Position numbers and translations under genes: made by a program
Source: Microbacterium sp. Leaf288
GTDB taxonomy: Bacteria; Actinomycetota; Actinomycetes; Actinomycetales; Microbacteriaceae
Reading direction: 5' to 3'
DNA length: 64,000 nt
Assembly (NCBI RefSeq): GCF_001422925.1
Contig: NZ_LMNI01000012.1
Coordinates: forward strand, 434,345-498,344
Shown here: positions 1 through 9,624 of the stretch, piece after piece
Numbering within the stretch: the stretch's first letter is position 1
How the letters are laid out: each line of letters starts with the position of its first letter
Notes under the pieces: model-generated
Told to the model about the DNA's origin: nothing
Database searches by the model: none
What the model saw: only the letters and a program-made list of their open reading frames with translations

Positions 1-23
1 CGTCTGTCGCTAATCTGAACACC

Positions 24-1340
24 GTGACGCACACTCCCCCGCCCGATGCCCGTGCGGCAGCGGACGCCGCGCAGCGCGAGGAGGAGTCGCTCCGGGAGCG
101 CTGGGAGGCGACGGAGCACAGCCTCCGGCAGCGCTTCGACGCGCCGATCAGTCGCGCGACGCGGCTGACGCAGGCGACGATGGCGTGGTTCCCCGTCCGG
201 GTGTGGCGCCACTTCCTCATCGAGAACGGGTTCCTGCTCGCGGCCGGCGTCAGCTACGTCGCGCTGTTCGCGTGCTTCGCCGCGATCTACGTCGTGTTCG
301 CGATCGTCGGCATCTGGCTGGGTGGGAGCCCGGATGCCGTCAACGCCCTCATCGACCTGATCAACAGCTACATCCCGGGCCTGATCTCCGATTCAGGCGG
401 ACTCGCCACCCCCGAAGCGGTGCAGGAGATCGCATCCTCGAACTCCGGCGTCCTCGGCTGGACGGGCGTCATCGCGCTCGGCGCCCTCATCTGGACGGCG
501 ATCGACTGGGTCACCTACTCCCGTCGCGCGGTGCGCGAGCTGTTCGCCATCCCGCCGGATCGACGAAGCTATTTCCTGCTCAAGGCCAGAGACTTCCTCG
601 CGGCGCTCATCTTCGGCGCGGCGCTGATCTTCGGCTTTGCGCTCAGCACCGTGGGCACCTACGCCGTCGAATGGATCTTCTCCCTGTTCGGGTTGAAGGA
701 CACGAGCGCCCTCACCGACATCAGCGTCAGCATCGGCTCGCTCCTCATCGGTTTCGCGGTGACCTCCACGGCGCTCGTCGGTCTGTTCCGATTCCTGACC
801 GGCACGAAGCTGCCGTGGCGCCGCATCTGGCCAGGCGCCCTGCTCGGCGGACTCGGCATCTCGGTGCTCCAGCTCGGTGCCGGTCTGCTGCTGAGCTACA
901 CGCCCTCCAACCCGCTGCTGGCGACGTTCGCGATCTTCATCGGGATGCTGCTGTGGTTCCGGCTGCTCGGGATCGTCATGCTCGTCGCGGCGGCGTGGAT
1001 CGCCGTCGCGGCGAAGGACCGCGATGTCGTGATGCTGCCGCAGACCGATGCCGAGCGCGTCGCGGCCGAGCACGCGGCTCTGCTCGTGGCCGCACGGGTG
1101 CGGCTGCGCACCGCGCAGGACGCGCGCGACCAGGCGCCCTGGTACCGCGCGTGGGTCGCCGACCGCGCCGTGCGGGAGGCCGAGGACGAGCTGAGCCAGG
1201 TGGAGGCGGCGACGCCGGCGGCGCCGGTTCGGAACGGGGCCGCGCCGGGGCGGGCGTCGACCCCCGTTCCGTCGGCCGCCGCGACGCCGAGCAAGCCGTC
1301 CAAGCGCGGGCGGTCGCCGCGCGTCCCGCACAACGACTGA
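24..1340 (+). CDS. YihY/BrkB family inner-membrane protein
   Basis: This is a YihY/virulence factor BrkB family membrane protein of 438 residues with no known reaction. After a charged N-terminal segment of about 60 residues come six or so hydrophobic segments between residues 70 and 330, with the typical start 'FLIENGFLLAAGVSYVALF'. The C-terminal 100 residues are charged, then Ala/Pro/Ser/Lys-rich, and probably cytoplasmic. The GTG start is chosen because a TAATCT box lies seven bases upstream, which fits leaderless transcription. Its stop codon is 42 bases before the exonuclease gene. Despite the family's old label it is not an RNase. Family assignment is firm and function is unknown. Confidence 0.85.
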   Translation: MTHTPPPDARAAADAAQREEESLRERWEATEHSLRQRFDAPISRATRLTQATMAWFPVRVWRHFLIENGFLLAAGVSYVALFACFAAIYVVFAIVGIWLGGSPDAVNALIDLINSYIPGLISDSGGLATPEAVQEIASSNSGVLGWTGVIALGALIWTAIDWVTYSRRAVRELFAIPPDRRSYFLLKARDFLAALIFGAALIFGFALSTVGTYAVEWIFSLFGLKDTSALTDISVSIGSLLIGFAVTSTALVGLFRFLTGTKLPWRRIWPGALLGGLGISVLQLGAGLLLSYTPSNPLLATFAIFIGMLLWFRLLGIVMLVAAAWIAVAAKDRDVVMLPQTDAERVAAEHAALLVAARVRLRTAQDARDQAPWYRAWVADRAVREAEDELSQVEAATPAAPVRNGAAPGRASTPVPSAAATPSKPSKRGRSPRVPHND

Positions 1341-1368
1341 TGCGTCCAGCGGTGTCGGTGGCCCCGGA

Positions 1369-1374
1369 TAGTCT
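1369..1374 (+). promoter_or_regulatory. Leaderless -10 box TAGTCT
   Basis: TAGTCT ends seven bases before the GTG of exonuclease III and supports that start over the upstream ATG. Confidence 0.6.
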
Positions 1375-1381
1375 TGCCGTC

Positions 1382-2248
1382 GTGTCTCGCCGTGTTCGCA
1401 TCGCCTCTGTCAACGTCAACGGAATCCGCGCGGCGACGCGCAAAGGCATGCTCGAGTGGCTCGACGCCGCCGACATCGACGTGATGGCCCTCCAGGAGGT
1501 CCGCGCGACCGAAGACGAGCTGCGCGCTGCGCTGCCGGGGTGGGAGATCGTCAACGACGAGGCTCTCGCGAAGGGCCGTGCCGGTGTGGCCGTGGCCAGC
1601 CGCATCCCGTCGGTGGAGGTGCGCCGCGTGCTCGGCCCCGCCGCCGAGGACGCGGCCGAGGTGCTCGACAGTGCCGGCCGCTGGATCGAGGCCGACTTCG
1701 ACATCGACGGCGAGCGCCTGATCGTCGTGAGCGCCTACGTGCACACCGGCGAGGCCGACACCCCCAAGCAGGACGCCAAGTGGGCCTTCCTCGACGCGAT
1801 GGAGGCCCGTATGCCGCAGCTCGAGGCCGCTTCCCCGCTCGCGCTCGTCATGGGCGACCTCAACGTCGGCCACCGCGAGTTCGACATCCGCAATTGGAAG
1901 GGCAACGTCAAGAAGGCCGGGTTCCTCCCCCGCGAGCGCGCCTACTTCGACCGGTTCTTCGGCGAGGAGGGCGCGGAGGTCACCGGCGCGGACGGCTCGA
2001 CGGGCCCCGGTCTCGGCTGGGTCGACATCGGCCGCCGCTTCCACGGCGACGTCGACGGCCCGTACACGTGGTGGTCGATGCGCGGGCGCGCGTTCGACAA
2101 CGACACCGGGTGGCGCATCGACTACCACCTCGCGACGCCCGAGCTCGGCGCCCGGGTCGCCGACTACCGCGTGGTGCGCGCGCCCTCGTGGGACACGCGC
2201 TGGAGCGACCACTCCCCCGTCGTCGCCGAATACTCGATCGGGCACTGA
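1382..2248 (+). CDS. xthA: Exodeoxyribonuclease III (AP endonuclease)
   Basis: Mg-dependent exonuclease/AP endonuclease of the EEP superfamily, 288 residues, acting in base-excision repair. The family landmarks are visible in order: 'SVNVNGIRAA' at the N-terminus, the metal-binding glutamate in 'LQEVRA', 'GDLNVGH' in the middle, and the catalytic 'SDHSPV' near the C-terminus. The frame is open further upstream, including an ATG overlapping the previous stop codon, but the GTG used here has a TAGTCT box seven bases before it and begins directly at the conserved fold. The trpS gene follows after 30 bases with its own leaderless promoter. Confidence 0.92.
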   Translation: MSRRVRIASVNVNGIRAATRKGMLEWLDAADIDVMALQEVRATEDELRAALPGWEIVNDEALAKGRAGVAVASRIPSVEVRRVLGPAAEDAAEVLDSAGRWIEADFDIDGERLIVVSAYVHTGEADTPKQDAKWAFLDAMEARMPQLEAASPLALVMGDLNVGHREFDIRNWKGNVKKAGFLPRERAYFDRFFGEEGAEVTGADGSTGPGLGWVDIGRRFHGDVDGPYTWWSMRGRAFDNDTGWRIDYHLATPELGARVADYRVVRAPSWDTRWSDHSPVVAEYSIGH

Positions 2249-2266
2249 GGCGCAGCATCCGCTCTA

Positions 2267-3286
<1,020 letters not shown>

Positions 3287-3294
3287 CCCTGGAC

Positions 3295-3323
3295 GGATGC
3301 TGCGGCCCCGGGCTGCAGCATCC
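3295..3323. terminator. GGATGC-type hairpin after trpS
   Basis: GGATGCTGCGGCCC and GGCTGCAGCATCC pair with a mismatch, nine bases after the trpS stop codon. The following 285 bases hold only palindromes A and B. Confidence 0.6.
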
Positions 3324-3360
3324 CCCGGGCTGCCTGAGCGTCTTCGGTCCGGTTCGCTGC

Positions 3361-3435
3361 GTTCGCAACTCAGGATGATTCCGTCGCCCGGCGACGCGGA
3401 GACCCCCCAGGTCGTGACCATCCTGAGTTGCGAGC
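3361..3435. repeat. Palindromic element A (CAACTCAGG arm family)
   Basis: CGCAACTCAGGATG and CATCCTGAGTTGCG are perfect 14-base arms. The interior of about 40 bases contains a smaller palindrome GTCGCCCGGCGAC. One of two copies in tandem here. Confidence 0.75.
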
Positions 3436-3500
3436 ATCAGGGATGGGCCCCGCGCCCGGGCGAGCGAGTTCACAAGCCTTGCCACCCGAGGCCCTCCCCG

Positions 3501-3575
3501 GTTCGCAACTCAGGATGGATACGGCGTTCAGGCGCTTCGTGTTCTCGCTCCGCGCATCGGTCCTGAGTTGCGAAC
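3501..3575. repeat. Palindromic element B (CAACTCAGG arm family)
   Basis: GTTCGCAACTCAGGA and TCCTGAGTTGCGAAC are perfect 15-base arms around 45 unrelated bases. The arms match element A but the interior does not, 65 bases further on. Confidence 0.75.
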
Positions 3576-3607
3576 CGCGACAGCCGCTTGAGACCTCGAT
3601 GGGGCGG

Positions 3608-4453
3608 TCAGCGCTTGGTGCGCTGCGTGAGCAAACCCCGCAATGCGGCCAGCACGTCATCCGGGCGAAAGAGGATGTCACTCGCCGTGAGTCTGAGGAC
3701 GGCGTAGCCCTGCCGCGCCAGCTCGAGGTCACGCTGGTAGTCCTTGACCTGCTGATCCCAGTCCGAGTGGAACTCCTTGCTGTCGCACTCGATGACGAGC
3801 CAGCCGTCTGCGACGAGATCGACGAACCCGACATTCTCGAACTCCACCTGCAAGCGTGTTGAGCAACCGAGGCCGGCGAGCATCAGTCGCACGAGGGTCT
3901 CAGGACCTGACTGTGCCCGGCCGTCGACGAGCGATGCCAGCACCGCATACTTCGCGGGCAGGATCTCGAAGATTGATGACAGCTGCTCGGAGCGGATCAG
4001 CTTCTTGTTGAGCGCGCTGTCGATCGACGCGATCGCCGCGCGTGGCGGCTGGCAGAGCACCGCGTGCGCCAAAGCGACAACAAGGTCGGTGCACGTTGCG
4101 GCACCGGGGTCATTCGGCATGGCGAGCCAGTGCAAGCGCGTGCCGTGAAGGTTCTTCAGGTCCAGCTTCCTTCGGCGGTCGTGCGGCGAACGCATACGGC
4201 TCATTCGTGTGTCGAGGTGCACGTGCAGACGCGCATTCGTCTCCACGAAGACTTCGAGATGCTGGAGGAGGGACAGGCAGGTCAGACGTCCGCCGACGCG
4301 GACCGCCCGGACCACAGCATCCGGCGTCTCCGGCGGAAGATAGCGGTCACGTCGGGCACGGATCAGCGCGCCCGCGCGGACGGCCGCCGTGATGTCACGC
4401 GCGGTCATGCCATCGGCCATCAGATCGCGACGGGTCCGGTGAGTCGTCCACAT
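3608..4453 (-). CDS. DUF559 / AbiEi-like nuclease-fold protein
   Basis: The protein has about 281 residues. An N-terminal part resembling the AbiEi antitoxin winged helix ('MTARDITAAVRAGALIRARR', then 'LLQHLEVF') is joined to a C-terminal DUF559 domain of the Vsr/PD-(D/E)XK fold, with 'VIECDSKEFH', then 'YQRDLELARQGYAVLR'. Acidic and His residues typical of that fold are present, so it may cut or bind DNA; activity is not established. The frame is open to 4519, but the ATG at 4453 has a GAGGG site about ten bases upstream and is preferred. No partner toxin gene is adjacent. The gene is bracketed by palindromic repeats on both sides, suggesting local mobility or a repeat-prone locus. Confidence 0.7.
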   Translation of the reverse strand: MWTTHRTRRDLMADGMTARDITAAVRAGALIRARRDRYLPPETPDAVVRAVRVGGRLTCLSLLQHLEVFVETNARLHVHLDTRMSRMRSPHDRRRKLDLKNLHGTRLHWLAMPNDPGAATCTDLVVALAHAVLCQPPRAAIASIDSALNKKLIRSEQLSSIFEILPAKYAVLASLVDGRAQSGPETLVRLMLAGLGCSTRLQVEFENVGFVDLVADGWLVIECDSKEFHSDWDQQVKDYQRDLELARQGYAVLRLTASDILFRPDDVLAALRGLLTQRTKR

Positions 4454-4550
4454 GATCACCGACCCTCGCGCCGTCGCGCACCGGCGGTCGTCGGGCGCGT
4501 TGAATCTGGGGATGGCCATCGTTCCCCGCGACTTGTGGAGGAGCCGGCAT

Positions 4551-4647
4551 GTTCACAATTCAGGATCATCGCTCAACGGCCGACGTCCATCACCCGGAAT
4601 CGCGCTGACCCCGCGCGCAGAGATCACGCCCGTCCTGAGTTGCGAAC
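4551..4647. repeat. Palindromic element C (CAACTCAGG arm family)
   Basis: GTTCACAATTCAGGA and TCCTGAGTTGCGAAC match at 13 of 15. The 97-base element lies upstream of the DUF559 gene and the GNAT gene, whereas A and B lie beyond the DUF559 gene's end. Confidence 0.7.
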
Positions 4648-4667
4648 GGAGGGGCTTGTCCGGCACT

Positions 4668-4673
4668 TAGGCT
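4668..4673 (+). promoter_or_regulatory. Leaderless -10 box TAGGCT
   Basis: TAGGCT ends six bases before the GNAT acetyltransferase ATG and follows palindrome C by 20 bases. Confidence 0.6.
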
Positions 4674-4679
4674 GTCCGG

Positions 4680-5246
4680 ATGGAGCCCGTGACCCTGCGC
4701 ACCGCGCGCCTCGAGCTGTCTGCGCCACGTGTCGACGATGTGGACGCGATCTACGCGGCGTGCCAGGACCCCGACATCCAGCGGTACACGCGGGTGCCCT
4801 CGCCGTACGCGCGGGAGGATGCCGAGAAGTTCATCGACGCGGTCGCAGAGCAGTGGGCGGGCGAGCTGCACCGCACCTGGGTGATCCGCGACGGTGCAAC
4901 CCTCGTCGGAACCATCGGGTTCTACCGCCTCGACGGGCAGGGCAACGGGGAGATCGGGTACTGGATCGCCCCGGATCAGCGCGGCGGCGGCCGCCTCCGC
5001 GAAGCGGCGAACGCGGTGATCGACTGGGCCTTCTCGTCCGACGGCGCAGGCCTCACCCGCATCGAGTGGCGCGCCGTGGTGGGCAACGAGCCGTCGGCGC
5101 GCGTCGCCCGCGCGCTGGGCTTCCGCTTCGAGGGCACCCTGCGCCAGGCGCTCGTGAGCGCGAAGCATCGCGACGACGGCTGGATCGCGGGACTCCTGAA
5201 GACGGACGAACGGATGCCTCAGCCCTGGCCCGTCCTCCACGCCTGA
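4680..5246 (+). CDS. GNAT family N-acetyltransferase (RimJ/RimL type)
   Basis: Acetyl-CoA dependent N-acetyltransferase of 188 residues. It begins 'LRTARLELSAPRVDDVDAIY', the usual start of RimJ/RimL-like enzymes, and carries the 'GEIGYWIAPDQRGGGRL' acetyl-CoA binding region near residues 99-116. 'NEPSARVARALGFRFEGTLR' at about residues 138-157 is the conserved C-terminal motif of this subfamily. The substrate, whether a ribosomal protein, an antibiotic or a small amine, cannot be told. A TAGGCT box ends six bases before the ATG, so the gene is probably leaderless and independently transcribed. Confidence 0.85.
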   Translation: MEPVTLRTARLELSAPRVDDVDAIYAACQDPDIQRYTRVPSPYAREDAEKFIDAVAEQWAGELHRTWVIRDGATLVGTIGFYRLDGQGNGEIGYWIAPDQRGGGRLREAANAVIDWAFSSDGAGLTRIEWRAVVGNEPSARVARALGFRFEGTLRQALVSAKHRDDGWIAGLLKTDERMPQPWPVLHA

Positions 5247-5333
5247 CGACCGGCCCGACCGAGTCGCGTGGCCGCGTCGTCCCGACCGCTGACGGCCGGC
5301 CCGCGTGTCGCCACGGCATGGCAGGATGAGCGC

Positions 5334-6194
5334 ATGCCCGAGATGCCCGAGGTGCAGGGACTCGTCGACTTCCTCCGCGAGCGGCTCACCGGCGTGCAGA
5401 TCGCGCGGGCGAGCGTCGCGAACATCGCGGCGCTGAAGACGTACGACCCGCCGATCGATGCGCTCCATGGGCAGGAGATCACGGGCGCCTCGCGCCACGG
5501 CAAGTTCATCGATCTCGCCACGACCGGCCCGCACCTCGTGTTCCACCTCGCCAAGGCCGGGTGGCTGCGCTGGTACGACGAGCTGCCGAAGACGATCATC
5601 CGCCCGGGCAAGACCCCGATCGCCCTGCGCGTCGCGCTCTCGGACGGCGCCGGGTTCGATCTCACCGAGGCGGGCACGAAGAAGTCCCTCGCGGTCTATG
5701 TCGTGCGCGACCCGTCGGACGTCCCCGGCGTCGCACGGCTCGGCCCCGACCCTCTGGACGCCTCCTTCACCCGCGACACCTTCGCCGAGCTCCTCGCCGG
5801 CCGTCGCACCCAGATCAAGGGGGTGCTGCGCGACCAGATGATCATCGCGGGCGTGGGCAACGCCTACTCCGATGAGATCCTGCACGCGGCGAAGATGTCG
5901 CCGTACGCACTGGCCTCCTCCCTGTCCGACGACGACATCACGCGCCTGTTCGACGCGATGACCGAGACGCTGACGGATGCTGTCGCGGAGGCATCCGGAA
6001 AGCCACCGGCCGAGCTCAAGGACGCGAAACGCCGGGGCATGCAGGTCCACGGGCGTCGCGGCGAGAAATGCCCTGTCTGCGGCGACGAGGTGCGCAGCGT
6101 CTTCTTCGCCGACAACTCGCTCGAGTACTGCCCCACCTGCCAGACCGGCGGCAAGATCCTCGCCGACCGCCGCCTCTCGCGCCTGCTGAAATGA
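5334..6194 (+). CDS. Fpg/Nei family DNA glycosylase
   Basis: Bifunctional DNA glycosylase/AP lyase of 286 residues. It starts MPEMPEV, giving the catalytic Pro2 and Glu3 of the family. The middle 'LRDQMIIAGVGNAYSDEIL' is the helix-two-turn-helix DNA-binding region, and the C-terminal zinc finger is 'CPVC...YCPTC'. This places it with the actinobacterial Fpg/Nei-like proteins that remove oxidised bases. The frame opens upstream at 5268 but the conserved N-terminus fixes this ATG, which has CAGGAT six bases before it. Whether it prefers 8-oxoguanine or oxidised pyrimidines cannot be decided from sequence. It converges on glpK four bases away. Confidence 0.9.
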   Translation: MPEMPEVQGLVDFLRERLTGVQIARASVANIAALKTYDPPIDALHGQEITGASRHGKFIDLATTGPHLVFHLAKAGWLRWYDELPKTIIRPGKTPIALRVALSDGAGFDLTEAGTKKSLAVYVVRDPSDVPGVARLGPDPLDASFTRDTFAELLAGRRTQIKGVLRDQMIIAGVGNAYSDEILHAAKMSPYALASSLSDDDITRLFDAMTETLTDAVAEASGKPPAELKDAKRRGMQVHGRRGEKCPVCGDEVRSVFFADNSLEYCPTCQTGGKILADRRLSRLLK

Positions 6195-6198
6195 GGCG

Positions 6199-7737
6199 TC
6201 AGTCGCCGGTCGTGCCCATGAGCACGCGGGCGTCGTCGTCGACCCAGTCGAGGGACTTCGACACGGCCTTGCGCCACTGGCGATAGCGGCGCTCGCGCTC
6301 GTCCTCGGGCATCCGCGGCTCGAAGCGGACGTCCTCCCGCCAGTGCGATCGGAGCTCATCGAGGTCGCTCCACACGCCGGTCGCGAGACCCGCGGCGTAC
6401 GCGGCGCCGAGCGCGGTGGTCTCGACGACTTCGGGACGGACGACCGGGATGCCGAGGATGTCGGCCTGGAATTGCATGAGGAGGTCGTCGCGGGTCATGC
6501 CACCGTCGACGCGCAGCTCGTCGAGCGTGCGGCCGGTATCGGCGACGACGGCCTCGATCACGTCACGCGTCTGGAATGCCGTCGACTCGAGGGCCGCGCG
6601 GGCGATGTGCGCCTTGTTGACATAGCGTGTGAGCCCGACGAGCGCGCCGCGCGCGTCAGGGCGCCAGTACGGCGCGAAGAGCCCGGAGAACGCCGGCACG
6701 AAGTAGGCGCCGCCGTTGTCGTCGACGCTCGCGGCGAGGGTCTCGACGTCCTCGGAACGCTGGATGATGCCCAGATTGTCGCGGAGCCACTGCACGAGCG
6801 AGCCGGTCACCGCGATGGATCCCTCGAGCGCGTAGCGGGCGGGCTCGTCGCCGATCCGGTAGCCGACCGTGGTGATGAGGCCGCTACCGGATCGCACGAT
6901 CTCGGTACCGGTGTTCACGAGCAGGAAGTTGCCGGTGCCGTAGGTGTTCTTCGACTCCCCCGCCTCGAAGGCCGCCTGCCCGAAGGTCGCCGCCTGCTGG
7001 TCGCCGAGGATCCCGGCGATCGGCACCCCGTCGAGCACCGAGGGCAGCGAGGAGTGTCCGACCACCTCGGATGAGGAGCGGATCTCAGGCATCATCGCGC
7101 GCGGGATGCCCCACACGGCGAGCAGGTCGTCCGACCAGTCGAGCGTGCGCAGGTCCATGAGCAGCGTGCGCGACGCGTTGGTGACGTCTGTGACGTGGAT
7201 GCCGCCGCGCGCGCCGCCCGTGAGGTTCCACACGACCCAGGTGTCGGGCGTGCCGAACAGCAGCTCTCCCGCTTCGGCGGCCGCTCGCGCCCCGTCCACG
7301 TTGTCGAGGATCCACGCGACCTTCGACGCCGAGAAGTACGTGGCGAGCGGCAGCCCGGTAGCCTCGGCGAACCGATCCGCGCCGCCCTCGGCCGCGAGCT
7401 CGTCGATCCGGGGCTGGGTGCGGGTGTCCTGCCACACGAGCGCGTTGTGCACCGGACGCCCGGTGCGCTTCTCCCACACGATCACCGTCTCGCGCTGGTT
7501 CGTCACGCCGATTGCAGCGACGTCGGATGCTGCGAGGCCGGCGCGCGAGAGACACGACGCGATGACCCACTCGGTGCTGGTCCAGATCTCGACCGGATCG
7601 TGCTCCACGCGACCGGCCCGGGGGAAGATCTGCTCGTGCTCACGCTGCGATGCGGCGACCATGGAACCGGCGGCGTCGAACACGATGGCACGCGTCGACG
7701 TCGTGCCCTGGTCGATGGACAGCACGTGCTCGGGCAA
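6199..7737 (-). CDS. glpK: Glycerol kinase
   Basis: FGGY-family kinase of 512 residues that phosphorylates glycerol with ATP to sn-glycerol 3-phosphate. The N-terminus '[14 protein letters not shown]' is the ATP-binding phosphate 1 motif. '[20 protein letters not shown]' and '[14 protein letters not shown]' are typical glycerol kinase stretches, and the C-terminal '[20 protein letters not shown]' is the FGGY signature. The start is a TTG with an AAGGAG site six bases upstream. It lies 72 bases downstream of glpD and is probably co-transcribed with it. No glpF facilitator gene is in the window. Confidence 0.95.
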   Translation of the reverse strand: MPEHVLSIDQGTTSTRAIVFDAAGSMVAASQREHEQIFPRAGRVEHDPVEIWTSTEWVIASCLSRAGLAASDVAAIGVTNQRETVIVWEKRTGRPVHNALVWQDTRTQPRIDELAAEGGADRFAEATGLPLATYFSASKVAWILDNVDGARAAAEAGELLFGTPDTWVVWNLTGGARGGIHVTDVTNASRTLLMDLRTLDWSDDLLAVWGIPRAMMPEIRSSSEVVGHSSLPSVLDGVPIAGILGDQQAATFGQAAFEAGESKNTYGTGNFLLVNTGTEIVRSGSGLITTVGYRIGDEPARYALEGSIAVTGSLVQWLRDNLGIIQRSEDVETLAASVDDNGGAYFVPAFSGLFAPYWRPDARGALVGLTRYVNKAHIARAALESTAFQTRDVIEAVVADTGRTLDELRVDGGMTRDDLLMQFQADILGIPVVRPEVVETTALGAAYAAGLATGVWSDLDELRSHWREDVRFEPRMPEDERERRYRQWRKAVSKSLDWVDDDARVLMGTTGD

Positions 7738-7809
7738 CGTCGTCTCCTTGCTCGGCGGGCGACATCGCCCGCGCGGGTCGGCCGCGCGGCGAGCGCGCGT
7801 GCGGTCAGG

Positions 7810-9549
7810 CTATCGCGCGCCGGCGGGGATCCAGGACGGGTCCGCGGCGTGGATCCGGTCCAGGGCACGTCCCACTTCGAGCGCGGTGCGTGCGGTGTCC
7901 CAGTCGAGCACGGGCGCGACCGCGTCGGCCGCCTCCGCGACCGCCTCCGCCGTCGCCTCGCCGATGAACGCGATGCTGGTGCGCCGCAGCAGCAGGTCGT
8001 CGAGATGCGTGACGTCCTCCGTCGCGGCAAGGTGGCGCAGCTCACCCGAGCTGTAGTCCGGCAGGTGCTCGAGCAGGGCGTCGTCGGCATCCGCGGCGAT
8101 CGCGTCCACGACGGCTTCGGCGACGGTGCCGTAGCGGTCGAGCAGCACCGCGACGCGGCCGGCAGGCACGTCGGCGGCGTGAGCCGCGATCCACTGCCGG
8201 CGGGCGCGCTCGGTCATCGGGTATCCGCGGCCACCGCCGATCGGCACTCCGCGGGTCGAGCCGCGGCGCGGGCGGGCCAGCAGCTCGAGGGCGCGGTCGG
8301 CGAGATGCTCGGCCGACGCGCGGAAGGTGGTCCACTTTCCGCCGATGAGGCTCAGGACCGTGGCATCCCCACCGATCAGCGGTGCGGACTCGACGCGGTA
8401 GTCGCGCGAGACGAACCCCGGCGAGACATCGTCGTGGCCGGGGAGCGGCCGCACGCCCGCGAACCGGTAGACGATCTGCGAGCGCTCGACCGGGATCGTC
8501 GGCAGCACCTGGCCGATGAGCTCGATGAAGTAGTCGACCTCCGCCTCGGTGCACACGATCGGGTCGGCCATGTCGTGCTCGAGGTCGGTGGTGCCGACCA
8601 GAACGCGGCCCTTGAGCGGGTAGATGAGGACGATGCGCCCGTCCTCGTTCTCGAAGAACAGCTCCCGCCCGCCGGTCGCGGCAAGCAGCCCGGGGTGGTC
8701 GAGCACGACGTGCGAGCCCTTCGTCCCGCCCATGTACCGGGTCGGGTCGCCGAGGGCGAGATTGGTGAGATCCGTCCACGGACCGCTGGCGTTCACGACG
8801 ACGGATGCCGAGAATCGGGTCTCCTCGCCGGTCAGAGCGTCGCGCAGCACGACCCTCCCGTCGTCGACCCCGACGGCCGCGGTGTAGTTGGCGGCTCGTG
8901 CCCGATCGCCGCCCGCCGCGCGGCCGTCACGCAGCACGTCGATGGCGAGGCGCTCGGGGTCGTGGAGGGATGCGTCCCAGTAGGTCGCGGTGTACTTCAC
9001 GTCGGGGTTCAGCTCGGGCAGCTGCGCGAGCGAGCGCTTGCGTCCGTGGAAGGTGTGGCGTGGGACGGTCCCCTTGCCGAACACGCCGCCCCCGCGGGAG
9101 AAGGCGTCGTAGATGACGAGCCCGATCTTGATGAGCGCGGCCCCGCGCTCACGGTGCTTCCCGCCGCCGTGGCGCAGGAACTTCAGCGGCGCCGACAGCA
9201 CTCCCGAGAACGTCGAGAAGATCGGGATGGTGGTCTGCAGCGGCCTGACGTAGTGCGGTGCGGTGCGCAGCAGCGCGTTGCGCTCGGTCACGGCCTCGTG
9301 CACGAGCCGGAATTCGCCGTTCTCGAGGTAGCGGATGCCGCCGTGGATCATGTGCGACGACGCCGCCGACGCGCCGCTGATGAAGTCGTCGCGCTCGACG
9401 AGTGCGACGTCCACGCCCTGCATCGCGAGATCGCGGAACGTGGCGAGACCGTTGATGCCGCCGCCGATGATCAGCACGTCCGCGTAAGGCCGCTCGGCAA
9501 GAGCCGCCCATCCTCGTTCCGCTGCCCGCGCCGCCATCGCATCCCCCAT
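7810..9549 (-). CDS. glpD: Aerobic glycerol-3-phosphate dehydrogenase
   Basis: Membrane-associated FAD enzyme of 579 residues that oxidises glycerol 3-phosphate to dihydroxyacetone phosphate and passes electrons to quinone. The N-terminal dinucleotide fold 'LIIGGGINGLATFRDLAMQG' starts near residue 26, followed by 'SGASAASSHMIHGGIRYLE'. The C-terminal third has the GlpD cap domain. The SorC-type regulator is transcribed divergently, and the operator between the two start codons lies about 50 bases upstream of glpD. A second in-frame ATG lies four codons downstream and cannot be excluded as the start. Confidence 0.95.
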   Translation of the reverse strand: MGDAMAARAAERGWAALAERPYADVLIIGGGINGLATFRDLAMQGVDVALVERDDFISGASAASSHMIHGGIRYLENGEFRLVHEAVTERNALLRTAPHYVRPLQTTIPIFSTFSGVLSAPLKFLRHGGGKHRERGAALIKIGLVIYDAFSRGGGVFGKGTVPRHTFHGRKRSLAQLPELNPDVKYTATYWDASLHDPERLAIDVLRDGRAAGGDRARAANYTAAVGVDDGRVVLRDALTGEETRFSASVVVNASGPWTDLTNLALGDPTRYMGGTKGSHVVLDHPGLLAATGGRELFFENEDGRIVLIYPLKGRVLVGTTDLEHDMADPIVCTEAEVDYFIELIGQVLPTIPVERSQIVYRFAGVRPLPGHDDVSPGFVSRDYRVESAPLIGGDATVLSLIGGKWTTFRASAEHLADRALELLARPRRGSTRGVPIGGGRGYPMTERARRQWIAAHAADVPAGRVAVLLDRYGTVAEAVVDAIAADADDALLEHLPDYSSGELRHLAATEDVTHLDDLLLRRTSIAFIGEATAEAVAEAADAVAPVLDWDTARTALEVGRALDRIHAADPSWIPAGAR

Positions 9550-9600
9550 CGTCGTGCTGTCGTCCCATCATGACATCGCTGGACGTCCTTGCAGGAGATA

Positions 9601-9614
9601 TGCACATACGTGCA
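9601..9614. promoter_or_regulatory. Operator for the divergent SorC-type regulator and glpD
   Basis: TGCACATACGTGCA is an inverted repeat with five-base arms (TGCAC/GTGCA) around four bases, in a region of unusually low GC. It resembles known SorC/DeoR-family operators, which are built on TGCACA/TGTGCA half-sites. It ends ten bases before the regulator's ATG, so binding there would block the regulator's own transcription and could control glpD in the other direction. Confidence 0.7.
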
Positions 9615-9624
9615 CGATAGGCGG

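Noticed and set aside
3361..3575. Possible CRISPR-like repeats
   Set aside because: Repeats are inverted pairs with unequal interiors, only a few copies, no regular spacing and no cas genes nearby.
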